Assembly: GCA_030039695.1 (NCBI GenBank)
Contig: JASHVB010000617.1
Location: forward strand, 1 to 5,863
Source of the DNA: Acetobacteraceae bacterium
GTDB lineage: Bacteria; Pseudomonadota; Alphaproteobacteria; Acetobacterales; Acetobacteraceae
Length of the DNA: 5,863 nucleotides
Direction: 5' to 3'
The notes under the pieces were generated by a model that saw only the letters and a program-made list of their open reading frames with translations, had not been told where the DNA came from and ran no database searches. This document shows positions 1 through 5,863 of this stretch, one piece after another. The first letter of the stretch is position 1. Every line of letters starts with the position of its first letter. A program made the position numbers and the translations under genes.

Positions 1-887
1 ACTCGCAAGGCCTGACGCAATATTTGCGAACTATTCATGCCTATCCGATGCTGTCAGCCGAAGAGGAGCTCGCACTTTCGCGAGCATGGCGGGACAGGCA
101 GGATCTTGCTGCGGCGCACAAGTTGGTCACCTCGCATCTGCGGCTGGTTGCGCGGATCGCGCTGGGCTATCGCGGCTATGGTCTGCCGCTCGGCGAATTG
201 ATCAGCGAAGGCAATATCGGCATGATGCGGGCGCTCCGGCGGTTCGATCCGGAACGGGGGTTCCGTCTGGCCACCTATGCCATGTGGTGGATCAGGGCCG
301 CCATGCAGGAATACATCCTGCACTCGTGGTCTCTGGTGAAGATTGGCACCACGGTGGCGCAGAAGAAGCTGTTCTTCAACCTGCGCCGGCTGAAGAGCCA
401 GATGCACGCGTTCGACGAAGGCGACCTGCAACCCGAGCAGGTCGCCAAGGTGATGCGGACGTTGGACGTGCCGGAGTATGACGTGATCAGCATGAACCGC
501 CGGCTTGCCGCGCCGGATCACAGCCTGAATGTTTCGGTGCATCAGGACGATGACAATCAGTGGCAGGACCGGCTGGTCGACGAGGCGAGCAACCAGGAGA
601 CGGTTTTTGCGGAGCACGAGGAGTTGGCGGACCGCAAGGAACTTCTCGGCCAGACCTTCGATCTGTTGAACAAACGTGAGCGGCACATTCTGACCGAGCG
701 GTGGCTGAAGGAAGATCCGACGACGCTGGACAAGCTGGCGGTACAGTATGGCGTGTCGCGGGAACGGGTTCGTCAGATCGAGATGCGAGCGCTGAGCAAG
801 CTGCAGAGGGCGATGAAGGAGCGGATGGCCGCGCGGACGGTTGGCACCAAGCGCCAAGACACCGCGCTGTTGGCCGCCGCGGCGTAA
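1..887 (+). CDS. rpoH: RNA polymerase sigma-32 (heat-shock) factor RpoH, 5'-truncated by the window edge
   Basis: Alternative sigma factor that directs RNA polymerase to heat-shock promoters (chaperones, proteases). The frame is open from base 3, and the codons before the TTG at 24 read SQGLTQY. This matches the usual RpoH N-terminus (GL-x-x-YL...PML), so the TTG is internal and roughly the first 10-15 residues are missing. Numbering from that TTG: region 2 spans about residues 30-110, with the core-binding GYGLPLGELISEGNIGMMRA stretch and the Trp-rich ATYAMWWIRAAMQEYI of region 2.4 (-10 recognition). The RpoH box QKKLFFNLR at 113-121 is the family signature and separates it from RpoD. Region 4.2 has a helix-turn-helix at about 234-258 (LAVQYGVSRERVRQIE) for -35 recognition. 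The stop is TAA at 885-887. Many alphaproteobacteria carry two RpoH paralogues, and I cannot tell which this is. In E. coli RpoH is controlled by mRNA structure at the 5' end and by DnaK/FtsH; the matching 5' region is not visible here. Confidence 0.95.
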   Translation, partial: SQGLTQYLRTIHAYPMLSAEEELALSRAWRDRQDLAAAHKLVTSHLRLVARIALGYRGYGLPLGELISEGNIGMMRALRRFDPERGFRLATYAMWWIRAAMQEYILHSWSLVKIGTTVAQKKLFFNLRRLKSQMHAFDEGDLQPEQVAKVMRTLDVPEYDVISMNRRLAAPDHSLNVSVHQDDDNQWQDRLVDEASNQETVFAEHEELADRKELLGQTFDLLNKRERHILTERWLKEDPTTLDKLAVQYGVSRERVRQIEMRALSKLQRAMKERMAARTVGTKRQDTALLAAAA

Positions 888-891
888 GGAT

Positions 892-908
892 CGCGCGTCG
901 GCGCGTTT
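892..908 (+). terminator. Weak candidate terminator hairpin after rpoH
   Basis: CGCGC at 892-896 can pair with GCGCG at 901-905 around a 4-nt loop, followed by only three T residues (906-908). It begins 5 nt after the rpoH stop, where a terminator would be expected. The stem is just 5 bp and the T-tract is very short, so termination may be partial or absent. GC-rich DNA produces such stems by chance. Confidence 0.25.
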
Positions 909-940
909 GGACCACGGCCGGCCGCCTCGCATAAGGTTTG

Positions 941-970
941 CTTGACCGGTTTGCGCAGCGTCGATGATAT
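941..970 (+). promoter_or_regulatory. Candidate housekeeping promoter for the tkt-gnd-tal operon
   Basis: CTTGAC at 941-946 matches the -35 element commonly seen in alphaproteobacterial sigma-70 promoters. Taking the -35 hexamer as TTGACC (942-947), a 17-nt spacer leads to TGATAT at 965-970, which matches TATAAT at only three of six positions. Initiation would fall near 977, giving a leader of about 26 nt before the TTG start of tkt. The location is right, being the only sizeable gap upstream of the operon, but the -10 is poor, so the call is tentative. Confidence 0.3.
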
Positions 971-979
971 GCGCTGCGC
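953..979. repeat. Perfect 8-bp inverted repeat upstream of tkt (possible operator or leader hairpin)
   Basis: GCGCAGCG at 953-960 is the exact reverse complement of CGCTGCGC at 972-979, with an 11-nt AT-richer spacer (961-971). The dyad ends 11 nt before the tkt Shine-Dalgarno sequence and straddles the candidate -10 element. It could be an operator for a dimeric regulator or, if transcription starts further upstream, a leader hairpin near the ribosome binding site. No T-tract follows, which argues against an intrinsic terminator. The repeat itself is directly visible; a function is inferred. Confidence 0.5.
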
Positions 980-989
980 CAGCAGGCCC

Positions 990-996
990 AGGAGAG
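990..996 (+). promoter_or_regulatory. Ribosome binding site that fixes the tkt start at TTG 1003
   Basis: AGGAGAG ends 6 nt before the TTG at 1003, which is ideal spacing. The in-frame ATG at 964 has no Shine-Dalgarno sequence in front of it and would itself place this element inside the coding region. The site therefore favours the TTG start. Confidence 0.8.
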
Positions 997-1002
997 ACGA
1001 CG

Positions 1003-3051
1003 TTGAACGACACTCCAGACCAGCTTGCCATCAACACAATTCGCATGCTGGCGGTGGATGCCGTACAGCAGGCGAACTCCGGGCATCCCGGCACACCGAT
1101 GGATGCCGCGCCGGCAGCGTACGTGTTGTGGCAGCGTTTCCTGCGTTACGATCCGGTTGCACCCGATTGGATGAACCGCGACCGCTTCATTCTGTCCGCC
1201 GGTCACGCATCCACGCTGCTCTACAGCCTGATCCATCTGAGCGGCATAACCGCCGCCGATGGCCGCGATGCGGTGACGCTGAACGACCTGGCGACGTTCC
1301 GTCAGGCCGGCAGCCGCTGTCCGGGCCACCCGGAATACGGTGTGACCACGGGGGTGGAGACCACCACCGGCCCACTGGGCCAGGGTGCCTCGACCAGCGT
1401 CGGCATGGCGCTGGCCCAGCGCTGGCTGGCCGCGACCTACAATCGCGCTGACTTCACCCTGTTCGATTTTCGCGTGTTCGCGTTATGCGGCGACGGCGAC
1501 ATGATGGAAGGCGTCACCAGCGAGGCCGCCTCCACCGCCGGCCACCACCGCCTGGCGAACCTATGCTGGATCTACGACAGCAATCGCATCTCGATCGAGG
1601 GCAACACCAACATCGCCTTCACCGAGGACGTCGCCGCCCGCTTCCTCGCCTATGGCTGGCACGTCGCGCGCATCAGCGACGCCAACGACCTCGACCAGCT
1701 GGACCGGGCGTATCGCGAGGTGCTGGCGGTGACCGACCGCCCGTCGCTGATCGTCGTGCCGAGCCATATCGGCTACGGCTCGCCGCACAAGCACGACTCG
1801 GCGGAAGCGCATGGCGAACCGCTCGGCGATGCCGAAGTGCGACTGGTCAAGCAGTTCTTTGGCTTCGATCCTGATGCCCGCTTCGTGGTGCCGGAGGGGG
1901 TACGCGGCCATTTCGCCGCCGGGATCGGCGCACGCGGCGCGGCCGCGCACCGCGCGTGGCAGGCGCTGTTCGAGCGCTATCGCGCCGCCCATCCGGAGCT
2001 GGCGGCGCAGATCGAGCACATCCGCAACGGCACCCTGCCCGACGACTGGCAGCGGGCGCTCCCGGCGTTCCCGGCCGATGCCAAGGGGATGGCGACACGC
2101 GAGGCCTCGGGCAAGGTGCTGAATGCGATCGCGCAGCAAATCCCCTGGCTGGTCGGCGGCGCCGCCGACCTGGCGCCGAGCACGAAGACGCGCCTGGTGT
2201 TCGAGGGCGCCGGCGACATGCAGGCGATCGGCGGCCCGGGCGATCCGCGCGGACGCAACATGCATTTCGGCGTGCGCGAACATGCCATGTGCGCCATCGT
2301 CAACGGCCTGGTGCTGTGCGGGCTGAAGGCATTCGGCTCGGGGTTCCTGATCTTCACCGACTATGCCCGCGGCGCGATCCGGCTGGCCTCGCTGATGAAT
2401 CTGCCGGTCATGCATATCTGGACGCATGACTCGATCAGCGTGGGCGAGGACGGGCCGACGCATGAGCCGATCGAACAACTGGTGTCACTGCGGGCGATTC
2501 CGGGCCTGGTGGTGATCCGCCCGGCCGATGCGGGGGAAACCGCCGAGGCGTATCGCTGCATTCTCGGCTTGCGGGACCGGCCGGCAGCACTGATTTGCTC
2601 GCGCCAGGCGTTGCCGGTGATCGACCGGCAGGAATACGCGCCGGCCAGCGGCCTGGCCAAAGGCGCCTACGTGCTGGCCGACGGCCCCGGCGAGCCGGCG
2701 GTGCTGCTCATCGGCACCGGCAGCGAAGTTGCGCTCTGCCTGGCCGCGCGGAAACTCCTCGCCGCGGAACGCATCACGGCGCGGGTTGTCAGCATGCCGT
2801 CCTGGGAGTTGTTCGAGGCGCAACCGCAATCCTATCGCGATGCCGTGCTGCCACCGGCGATCGGCGCGCGGGTGAGCGTGGAAGAAGGCGCGACGATCGG
2901 CTGGGATCGCTACGCCGGCCCCGGGGGCATTGTGCTTGGCATGCACAGCTTCGGCATGTCGGCGCCGATCAAGGCGGTGAGCGAGCACTTCGGCTTCACC
3001 GCCAGCCATGTGGCCGAGGCCGCCCGGCGGGCGATCCGTGGCGGCGGTTGA
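1003..3051 (+). CDS. tkt: Transketolase
   Basis: Thiamine-diphosphate enzyme (EC 2.2.1.1) that moves two-carbon ketol units between sugar phosphates in the cytoplasmic non-oxidative pentose phosphate pathway. The chosen TTG start gives 682 aa, close to the usual 660-690, and puts the conserved N-terminus (NTIRMLAVDAVQQANSGHPG) about ten residues in, as in homologues. The N-terminal cofactor domain shows His28 in SGHPG, His68 in SAGH, GPLGQG at 123-128 and the diphosphate/metal motif GDGDMMEG at 163-170, with Asn194 as metal ligand. His270 in AHGEPLG is the likely substrate-contact histidine. The middle domain has Glu426 in VREHAM, the glutamate that activates the thiamine ring, then THDS at 474-477 and GEDGPTHEP at 481-489. 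The C-terminal domain starts near 550 (VLLIGTGSEV). It has REHAM where E. coli-type enzymes have REFGM, a variation seen within the family. It appears to be the first gene of an operon, with gnd 17 nt downstream. All key residues are present and no frameshift is seen. Confidence 0.97.
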   Translation: MNDTPDQLAINTIRMLAVDAVQQANSGHPGTPMDAAPAAYVLWQRFLRYDPVAPDWMNRDRFILSAGHASTLLYSLIHLSGITAADGRDAVTLNDLATFRQAGSRCPGHPEYGVTTGVETTTGPLGQGASTSVGMALAQRWLAATYNRADFTLFDFRVFALCGDGDMMEGVTSEAASTAGHHRLANLCWIYDSNRISIEGNTNIAFTEDVAARFLAYGWHVARISDANDLDQLDRAYREVLAVTDRPSLIVVPSHIGYGSPHKHDSAEAHGEPLGDAEVRLVKQFFGFDPDARFVVPEGVRGHFAAGIGARGAAAHRAWQALFERYRAAHPELAAQIEHIRNGTLPDDWQRALPAFPADAKGMATREASGKVLNAIAQQIPWLVGGAADLAPSTKTRLVFEGAGDMQAIGGPGDPRGRNMHFGVREHAMCAIVNGLVLCGLKAFGSGFLIFTDYARGAIRLASLMNLPVMHIWTHDSISVGEDGPTHEPIEQLVSLRAIPGLVVIRPADAGETAEAYRCILGLRDRPAALICSRQALPVIDRQEYAPASGLAKGAYVLADGPGEPAVLLIGTGSEVALCLAARKLLAAERITARVVSMPSWELFEAQPQSYRDAVLPPAIGARVSVEEGATIGWDRYAGPGGIVLGMHSFGMSAPIKAVSEHFGFTASHVAEAARRAIRGGG

Positions 3052-3053
3052 GC

Positions 3054-3061
3054 AAGGGAGA
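3054..3061 (+). promoter_or_regulatory. Ribosome binding site for gnd
   Basis: AAGGGAGA lies 7 nt before the ATG at 3069, inside the 17-nt gap after the tkt stop. It settles the gnd start: the open frame extends far upstream into tkt, but that part is an out-of-frame shadow. Confidence 0.8.
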
Positions 3062-3068
3062 ATCTGTC

Positions 3069-4091
3069 ATGCAGCTTGGAATGATCGGGCTCGGCCGGAT
3101 GGGCGCCAATATGGTGGAGCGCCTGATGGCGGCGGGGCACCAGCTTGTCGTCACCGACCGCGACGCGGCGGCGATGCAGCCGCTGCTGGCGCAGGGCGCC
3201 AAGGGCAGCACCGAGCTTGCGGACTTCGTGCGTCTGCTCGAGCCGCCGCGCGCCGTGTGGCTGATGCTGCCGGCGGGTGCGGTGGACCCGTTCCTGGCAA
3301 CGCTGACGCCGATGCTGTCGCGCGGCGACATCGTCATCGACGGCGGCAACTCCTATTACCACGACGACATTGCTCGCGCGGCGATGCTGCGGCAAAGCGG
3401 TCTGCGCTACGTTGATGTTGGCGTCAGTGGCGGCGTGTGGGGTCGCGAGCGCGGCTATTGCCTGATGATCGGTGGCGAGACCGAGGCGGTGCACCAGCTC
3501 GATCCGATCTTCCAGACGCTGGCGCCGGGCGTTGCCGCCGCGCCCCGTACGCCGGGCGTCAGCGGCGAACCGGACAGCGCGGAGCGCGGCTATCTGCATT
3601 GTGGCCCGAGCGGCGCCGGGCATTTCGTGAAGATGGTGCACAACGGCATCGAATACGGCATGATGGCGGCGTTTGCCGAGGGCCTGAACATTCTGCGGCA
3701 CGCCGATGCCGGGATGCATCAGGCTGAGACGGATGCGGAAACCACGCCGCTGCGGCATCCGGAGCACTATCGCTACAACCTCGACATCGCCCGTGTCACC
3801 GAGCTGTGGCGCCGCGGCAGCGTTGTCAGCTCATGGTTGCTCGACCTCACCGCCATGGCGCTGCAGCACAGCCCGGACCTGAAGGATTTCAGTGGCCGGG
3901 TGTCGGATTCCGGCGAAGGCCGCTGGACGGTGCAGGCGGCGATCGAGGAAGGCGTGCCGGCGCCGGTGATCAGTGCAGCGCTGTATGCACGCTTCGCCTC
4001 GCGCGGTGCCGAGGACTTCGCCGACAAGCTGTTGTCGGCGATGCGCTTCGGCTTTGGCGGTCATGTCGAGAAACCCACTGCGGCGGCTTGA
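3069..4091 (+). CDS. gnd: 6-phosphogluconate dehydrogenase, decarboxylating, short GndA type (probably NAD-dependent)
   Basis: Oxidatively decarboxylates 6-phosphogluconate to ribulose-5-phosphate and CO2 with reduction of NAD(P)+ in the cytoplasm. The 340-aa product starts at once with the Rossmann fold, GMIGLGRMG at residues 4-12. Catalytic features are DGGNS (91-95), SGG (120-122), Lys188 and Asn192 in FVKMVHNG, and Glu195 in IEYG. The C-terminal all-helical domain carries ELWRRGSVVSSWLLDL and SGRVSDSGEGRWTVQAAIEE, hallmarks of the short subfamily (about 300-340 aa). That subfamily lacks the C-terminal extension of the roughly 470-aa E. coli enzyme. At the end of the second beta strand the sequence is TDRD (29-32), where NADP-dependent enzymes have NRS or NRT. 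Asp30 should repel the 2'-phosphate of NADP+, so I infer NAD+ preference (EC 1.1.1.343). The gene sits between tkt and tal with 17- and 18-nt gaps. The name gndA would also fit. Confidence 0.95.
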   Translation: MQLGMIGLGRMGANMVERLMAAGHQLVVTDRDAAAMQPLLAQGAKGSTELADFVRLLEPPRAVWLMLPAGAVDPFLATLTPMLSRGDIVIDGGNSYYHDDIARAAMLRQSGLRYVDVGVSGGVWGRERGYCLMIGGETEAVHQLDPIFQTLAPGVAAAPRTPGVSGEPDSAERGYLHCGPSGAGHFVKMVHNGIEYGMMAAFAEGLNILRHADAGMHQAETDAETTPLRHPEHYRYNLDIARVTELWRRGSVVSSWLLDLTAMALQHSPDLKDFSGRVSDSGEGRWTVQAAIEEGVPAPVISAALYARFASRGAEDFADKLLSAMRFGFGGHVEKPTAAA

Positions 4092-4093
4092 AT

Positions 4094-4102
4094 GGGAAGG
4101 AG
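4094..4102 (+). promoter_or_regulatory. Ribosome binding site that fixes the tal start at ATG 4110
   Basis: GGGAAGGAG ends 7 nt before the ATG at 4110. A second in-frame ATG at 4092 directly follows the gnd stop, but the Shine-Dalgarno sequence would then lie within the first codons and nothing suitable precedes it. The downstream ATG is preferred. Confidence 0.8.
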
Positions 4103-4109
4103 TCGGCAC

Positions 4110-5201
4110 ATGAATGCGACGGCAAAACTCCACAGCGCCGGTCAGAGCCTCTGGCTGGACGACATCACCCGCGAACTGCTCGACAGCGGCACGCTGCAAA
4201 ACTACATCGCGCAGCTGTCGGTGACCGGCCTGACGTCCAATCCCTCGATCTTCGATCACGCCATCACCCACAGCGACAAGTACGACGACGAAATCCGCCG
4301 TCTGACCGCACGCGGTTATTCCGGCGAGGCGCTGTTCTTCGAGTTGGCGCTGGAGGACCTGGCACGGGCGGCCGATATGTTCCGCCCGATCCACCAGGCA
4401 ACCGCCGGCACCGATGGCTGGGTGTCGCTGGAAGTCTCGCCGCTGCTCGCCTACCAGAGCGACGAGACCATCGCCGAGGCGCGCCGTCTGTGGCGCCGCG
4501 CCAACAAGGCCAATCTGTTCATCAAGATCCCCGGCACCAAAGAGGGCCTGCCTGCGATCGAGCAGACGATTGCCGCCGGCGTGCCGGTCAACGTCACGCT
4601 GCTGTTCTCGCCGCAGCAGTACGAAGCGGCGGCGGATGCCTATATGCGCGGGCTGGAGCGGCGGATTGGTGCGGGGCTCGCACCGGATGTCCGCTCGGTT
4701 GCTTCGGTGTTCATCAGCCGCTGGGACCGTGCCGTTGCCGACCAGGCCCCGGCGGCGATACGCAACACGCTCGGCGCCGCGATCGGCAAGCTGGCCTATA
4801 AGAGCTATCGCGATCTGCTCGACTCCGATCGCTGGCAGCGGCTGATGAACTACGGCGCGGTGCCGCAGCGGCTGCTGTTCGCCAGCACCAGCATGAAGGA
4901 TCCGAACGCCCCCGACGCGTTCTATGTCGACGCGCTCGCCGCACCGAACACCGTCAACACCATGCCGGCGCCGACGCTGACCGCGTTCGCGGATCATGGC
5001 GCCGCCGGCACGCTGCTGCAGCGGGACGGCGGCGATGGCGCCGCGACGATCGCGCAGCACACCAAGGCAGGTATCGACGTCGACGCACTGGCCGACAAGC
5101 TGCAGTCGGATGGTGCGCAGGCCTTCGTCGAATCGTGGAAGGATCTGCTGCAGGCGATCGACACCAAGAGCCGCGCACTTGGTCTGCAACGGGCCGCCTG
5201 A
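4110..5201 (+). CDS. tal: Transaldolase, long (mycobacterial/cyanobacterial-type) class
   Basis: Transfers a dihydroxyacetone unit from sedoheptulose-7-phosphate to glyceraldehyde-3-phosphate, giving erythrose-4-phosphate and fructose-6-phosphate (EC 2.2.1.2). It is a cytoplasmic class I aldolase-like TIM barrel. The 363-aa length fits the long transaldolase class. Visible motifs are WLDDITR (15-21) with the catalytic Asp region, GLTSNPSIF (40-48), EVSP (108-111), and NLFIKIPGTKEGL (135-147) whose Lys139 forms the Schiff base. Further on are NVTLLFS (161-167), SVFISRWD (199-206), FASTSMKDP (257-265) and the phosphate-proximal NTVNTMP (280-286). The C-terminal GIDVDALADKLQSDGAQAF is typical of the class. 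It is encoded alone, with no glucose-6-phosphate isomerase domain attached, unlike the Tal-Pgi fusion I recall from acetic acid bacteria such as Gluconobacter. The gene follows gnd by 18 nt, and its stop lies 2 nt before the next start. Confidence 0.96.
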   Translation: MNATAKLHSAGQSLWLDDITRELLDSGTLQNYIAQLSVTGLTSNPSIFDHAITHSDKYDDEIRRLTARGYSGEALFFELALEDLARAADMFRPIHQATAGTDGWVSLEVSPLLAYQSDETIAEARRLWRRANKANLFIKIPGTKEGLPAIEQTIAAGVPVNVTLLFSPQQYEAAADAYMRGLERRIGAGLAPDVRSVASVFISRWDRAVADQAPAAIRNTLGAAIGKLAYKSYRDLLDSDRWQRLMNYGAVPQRLLFASTSMKDPNAPDAFYVDALAAPNTVNTMPAPTLTAFADHGAAGTLLQRDGGDGAATIAQHTKAGIDVDALADKLQSDGAQAFVESWKDLLQAIDTKSRALGLQRAA

Positions 5202-5203
5202 CC

Positions 5204-5860
5204 ATGGACCGCGAGGACGGCGCGATCGGACGCCGTGGCGCGGTGATGCTGACGGCGGCCGCATTGGCCGCGGCGTTGGCCGGGTCAGCGGCGCGTGCCG
5301 ACACCCGAAGCGACGCCGCGGTGTTCGCGCCGGTGACGGCGCTCAATGACGCCCTGCTGGCCGCCATGAGGTCCGGCGATACTGTGTCGTTCGAGCGACG
5401 CTACCAGGCGCTGGCGCCGGTGATCGAGCGGGTGTTCAATCTCAATGCCGTGCTGGCCGCTTCGGTCGGCCTTTCCTGGGAACGCATCCCGGATGCGCAG
5501 AGAACCGCGCTCGCTTCTGCCTTCCGCCGCTACACCGTGTCGAGTTACGTCGCCAATTTCAACAGCTTTGACGGCCAGCGATTCGAAATCCTTCCCGACA
5601 CGCGCGCGGTCGGCTACGGCGAGGTCGTGGTGCGGACACGCCTGATCCGGCAAGACAAGTCGCCGGTCGAGCTCGACTACGTCTTGCGCTCTGGGCCGGC
5701 CGGATGGCAGGTGGTGGATGTGTTGACCGATGGCACCATCAGCCGTGTCGCCGTGCAGCGTTCCGATTTCCAGCAACTGCTGGAAAGCGGCGGCGTCGCC
5801 GCCTTGACCGCCGGACTGCAACGCAAGGTCGCTAATCTCGCCGGCAGCATGCAAGGGTAG
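5204..5860 (+). CDS. Periplasmic MlaC/Ttg2D-family protein, possibly hopanoid-associated HpnM
   Basis: The 218-aa product has an N-terminal export signal: Arg10-Arg11, a hydrophobic Ala/Leu-rich stretch (about 13-27) and an ARA-D cleavage site after Ala32. The twin arginine could hint at Tat export, but no full motif is present and Sec is equally possible. The mature part looks like MlaC/Ttg2D, the soluble periplasmic carriers that ferry phospholipids between inner and outer membrane: a helical segment with YQALAPVIERVFNL (67-80), then AFRRYTVSSYVANF (106-119). It ends in the family's closing strand, GWQVVDVLTDGTISRVAVQR (167-186), followed by SDF. The VLTDGTISRVAVQRSDF wording resembles the HpnM branch more than E. 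coli MlaC, from memory only. The ATG is 2 nt after the tal stop and has no clear Shine-Dalgarno sequence, suggesting translational coupling. An internal ATG at 5246 would remove the positive n-region of the signal, so 5204 is preferred. The gene is complete, ending 3 nt before the window edge. Confidence 0.85.
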   Translation: MDREDGAIGRRGAVMLTAAALAAALAGSAARADTRSDAAVFAPVTALNDALLAAMRSGDTVSFERRYQALAPVIERVFNLNAVLAASVGLSWERIPDAQRTALASAFRRYTVSSYVANFNSFDGQRFEILPDTRAVGYGEVVVRTRLIRQDKSPVELDYVLRSGPAGWQVVDVLTDGTISRVAVQRSDFQQLLESGGVAALTAGLQRKVANLAGSMQG

Positions 5861-5863
5861 CGG

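Noticed and set aside
915..924. Palindrome CGGCCGGCCG between rpoH and tkt, considered as an operator or terminator stem
   Set aside because: It has no loop and no T-tract, and short GC palindromes of this kind are frequent in GC-rich DNA.
54..1094. Antisense open frame of 346 codons opposite rpoH and the start of tkt
   Set aside because: It crosses two real genes and the intergenic region, has low-complexity composition and shows no conserved motif; it is a GC-driven shadow.
1561..2478. Antisense open frame of 305 codons inside tkt
   Set aside because: Same composition pattern as the other shadows, and entirely opposite conserved transketolase sequence.
2595..3068. Possible 158-residue N-terminal extension of gnd overlapping tkt
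   Set aside because: The extension is an out-of-frame reading of tkt, unlike any dehydrogenase, and the ATG at 3069 has a good Shine-Dalgarno sequence followed at once by the Rossmann motif.
4878..4904. Transaldolase motif STSMKDP differing from the common STSTKNP wording, considered as an unusual active-site change
   Set aside because: The conserved Ser/Thr and Lys are kept, and variation at the flanking positions (for example VKDP or VKNP) occurs, as far as I recall, in this transaldolase class.
3831..5264. Long antisense open frame of 477 codons opposite gnd and tal
   Set aside because: Its translation is rich in Arg/His/Gln with no recognisable domain, and it lies opposite two clearly conserved genes. 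Such frames are expected on the reverse strand of high-GC coding DNA.
5229..5300. Twin-arginine (Tat) signal on the MlaC/HpnM-like protein
   Set aside because: Only the Arg pair is present (GRRGAVM), without the usual Ser/Thr before and Phe-Leu after; not enough to claim Tat over Sec export.

Overview
The window is high-GC DNA in which every credible gene lies on the + strand and coding sequence is nearly continuous. Protein sequence and gene content suggest an alphaproteobacterium, plausibly Acetobacteraceae or another Rhodospirillales lineage. The grounds are an alphaproteobacterial-style RpoH, a short 6-phosphogluconate dehydrogenase of the GndA type, and an MlaC/HpnM-like periplasmic protein of a kind common in hopanoid-making bacteria. 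This placement is inference; no rRNA or other phylogenetic marker is present.

Layout. (1) Positions 1-887 hold the 3' part of a heat-shock sigma factor gene (rpoH). Its frame runs open into the left edge, so the real start codon lies outside the window. (2) Positions 888-1002 are the only intergenic region of any size. It carries a weak GC hairpin, a CTTGAC promoter-like element, and a perfect 8-bp inverted repeat just upstream of a good ribosome binding site. (3) Positions 1003-5201 hold three tightly packed pentose phosphate pathway genes: transketolase (tkt, TTG start), a short decarboxylating 6-phosphogluconate dehydrogenase (gnd/gndA) and transaldolase (tal). Gaps are 17 and 18 nt and each gene has a clear Shine-Dalgarno sequence. 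(4) Positions 5204-5860 encode a secreted MlaC/Ttg2D-family protein, possibly HpnM. It starts 2 nt after the tal stop, so it is probably co-transcribed and translationally coupled.

How the genes work together. Gnd makes ribulose-5-phosphate, CO2 and NAD(P)H from 6-phosphogluconate. After isomerisation and epimerisation by Rpi and Rpe, which are not in the window, transketolase and transaldolase shuffle the pentose phosphates into fructose-6-phosphate and glyceraldehyde-3-phosphate. The nucleotide-binding loop of this Gnd has acidic residues where NADP-dependent homologues have Asn and Ser/Thr, so NAD+ is the likelier cofactor. The lipid-transport-like gene at the end has no obvious place in sugar metabolism; it may simply share the transcript or may belong to a hopanoid/outer-membrane group continuing downstream.

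I found no mobile elements, CRISPR arrays, tRNA or rRNA genes, and no evidence of a new biological system. This is mostly an ordinary metabolic region. The points most worth a second look are the dyad in front of tkt, the predicted cofactor preference of Gnd, and the coupling of the MlaC/HpnM-like gene to the pentose phosphate genes.
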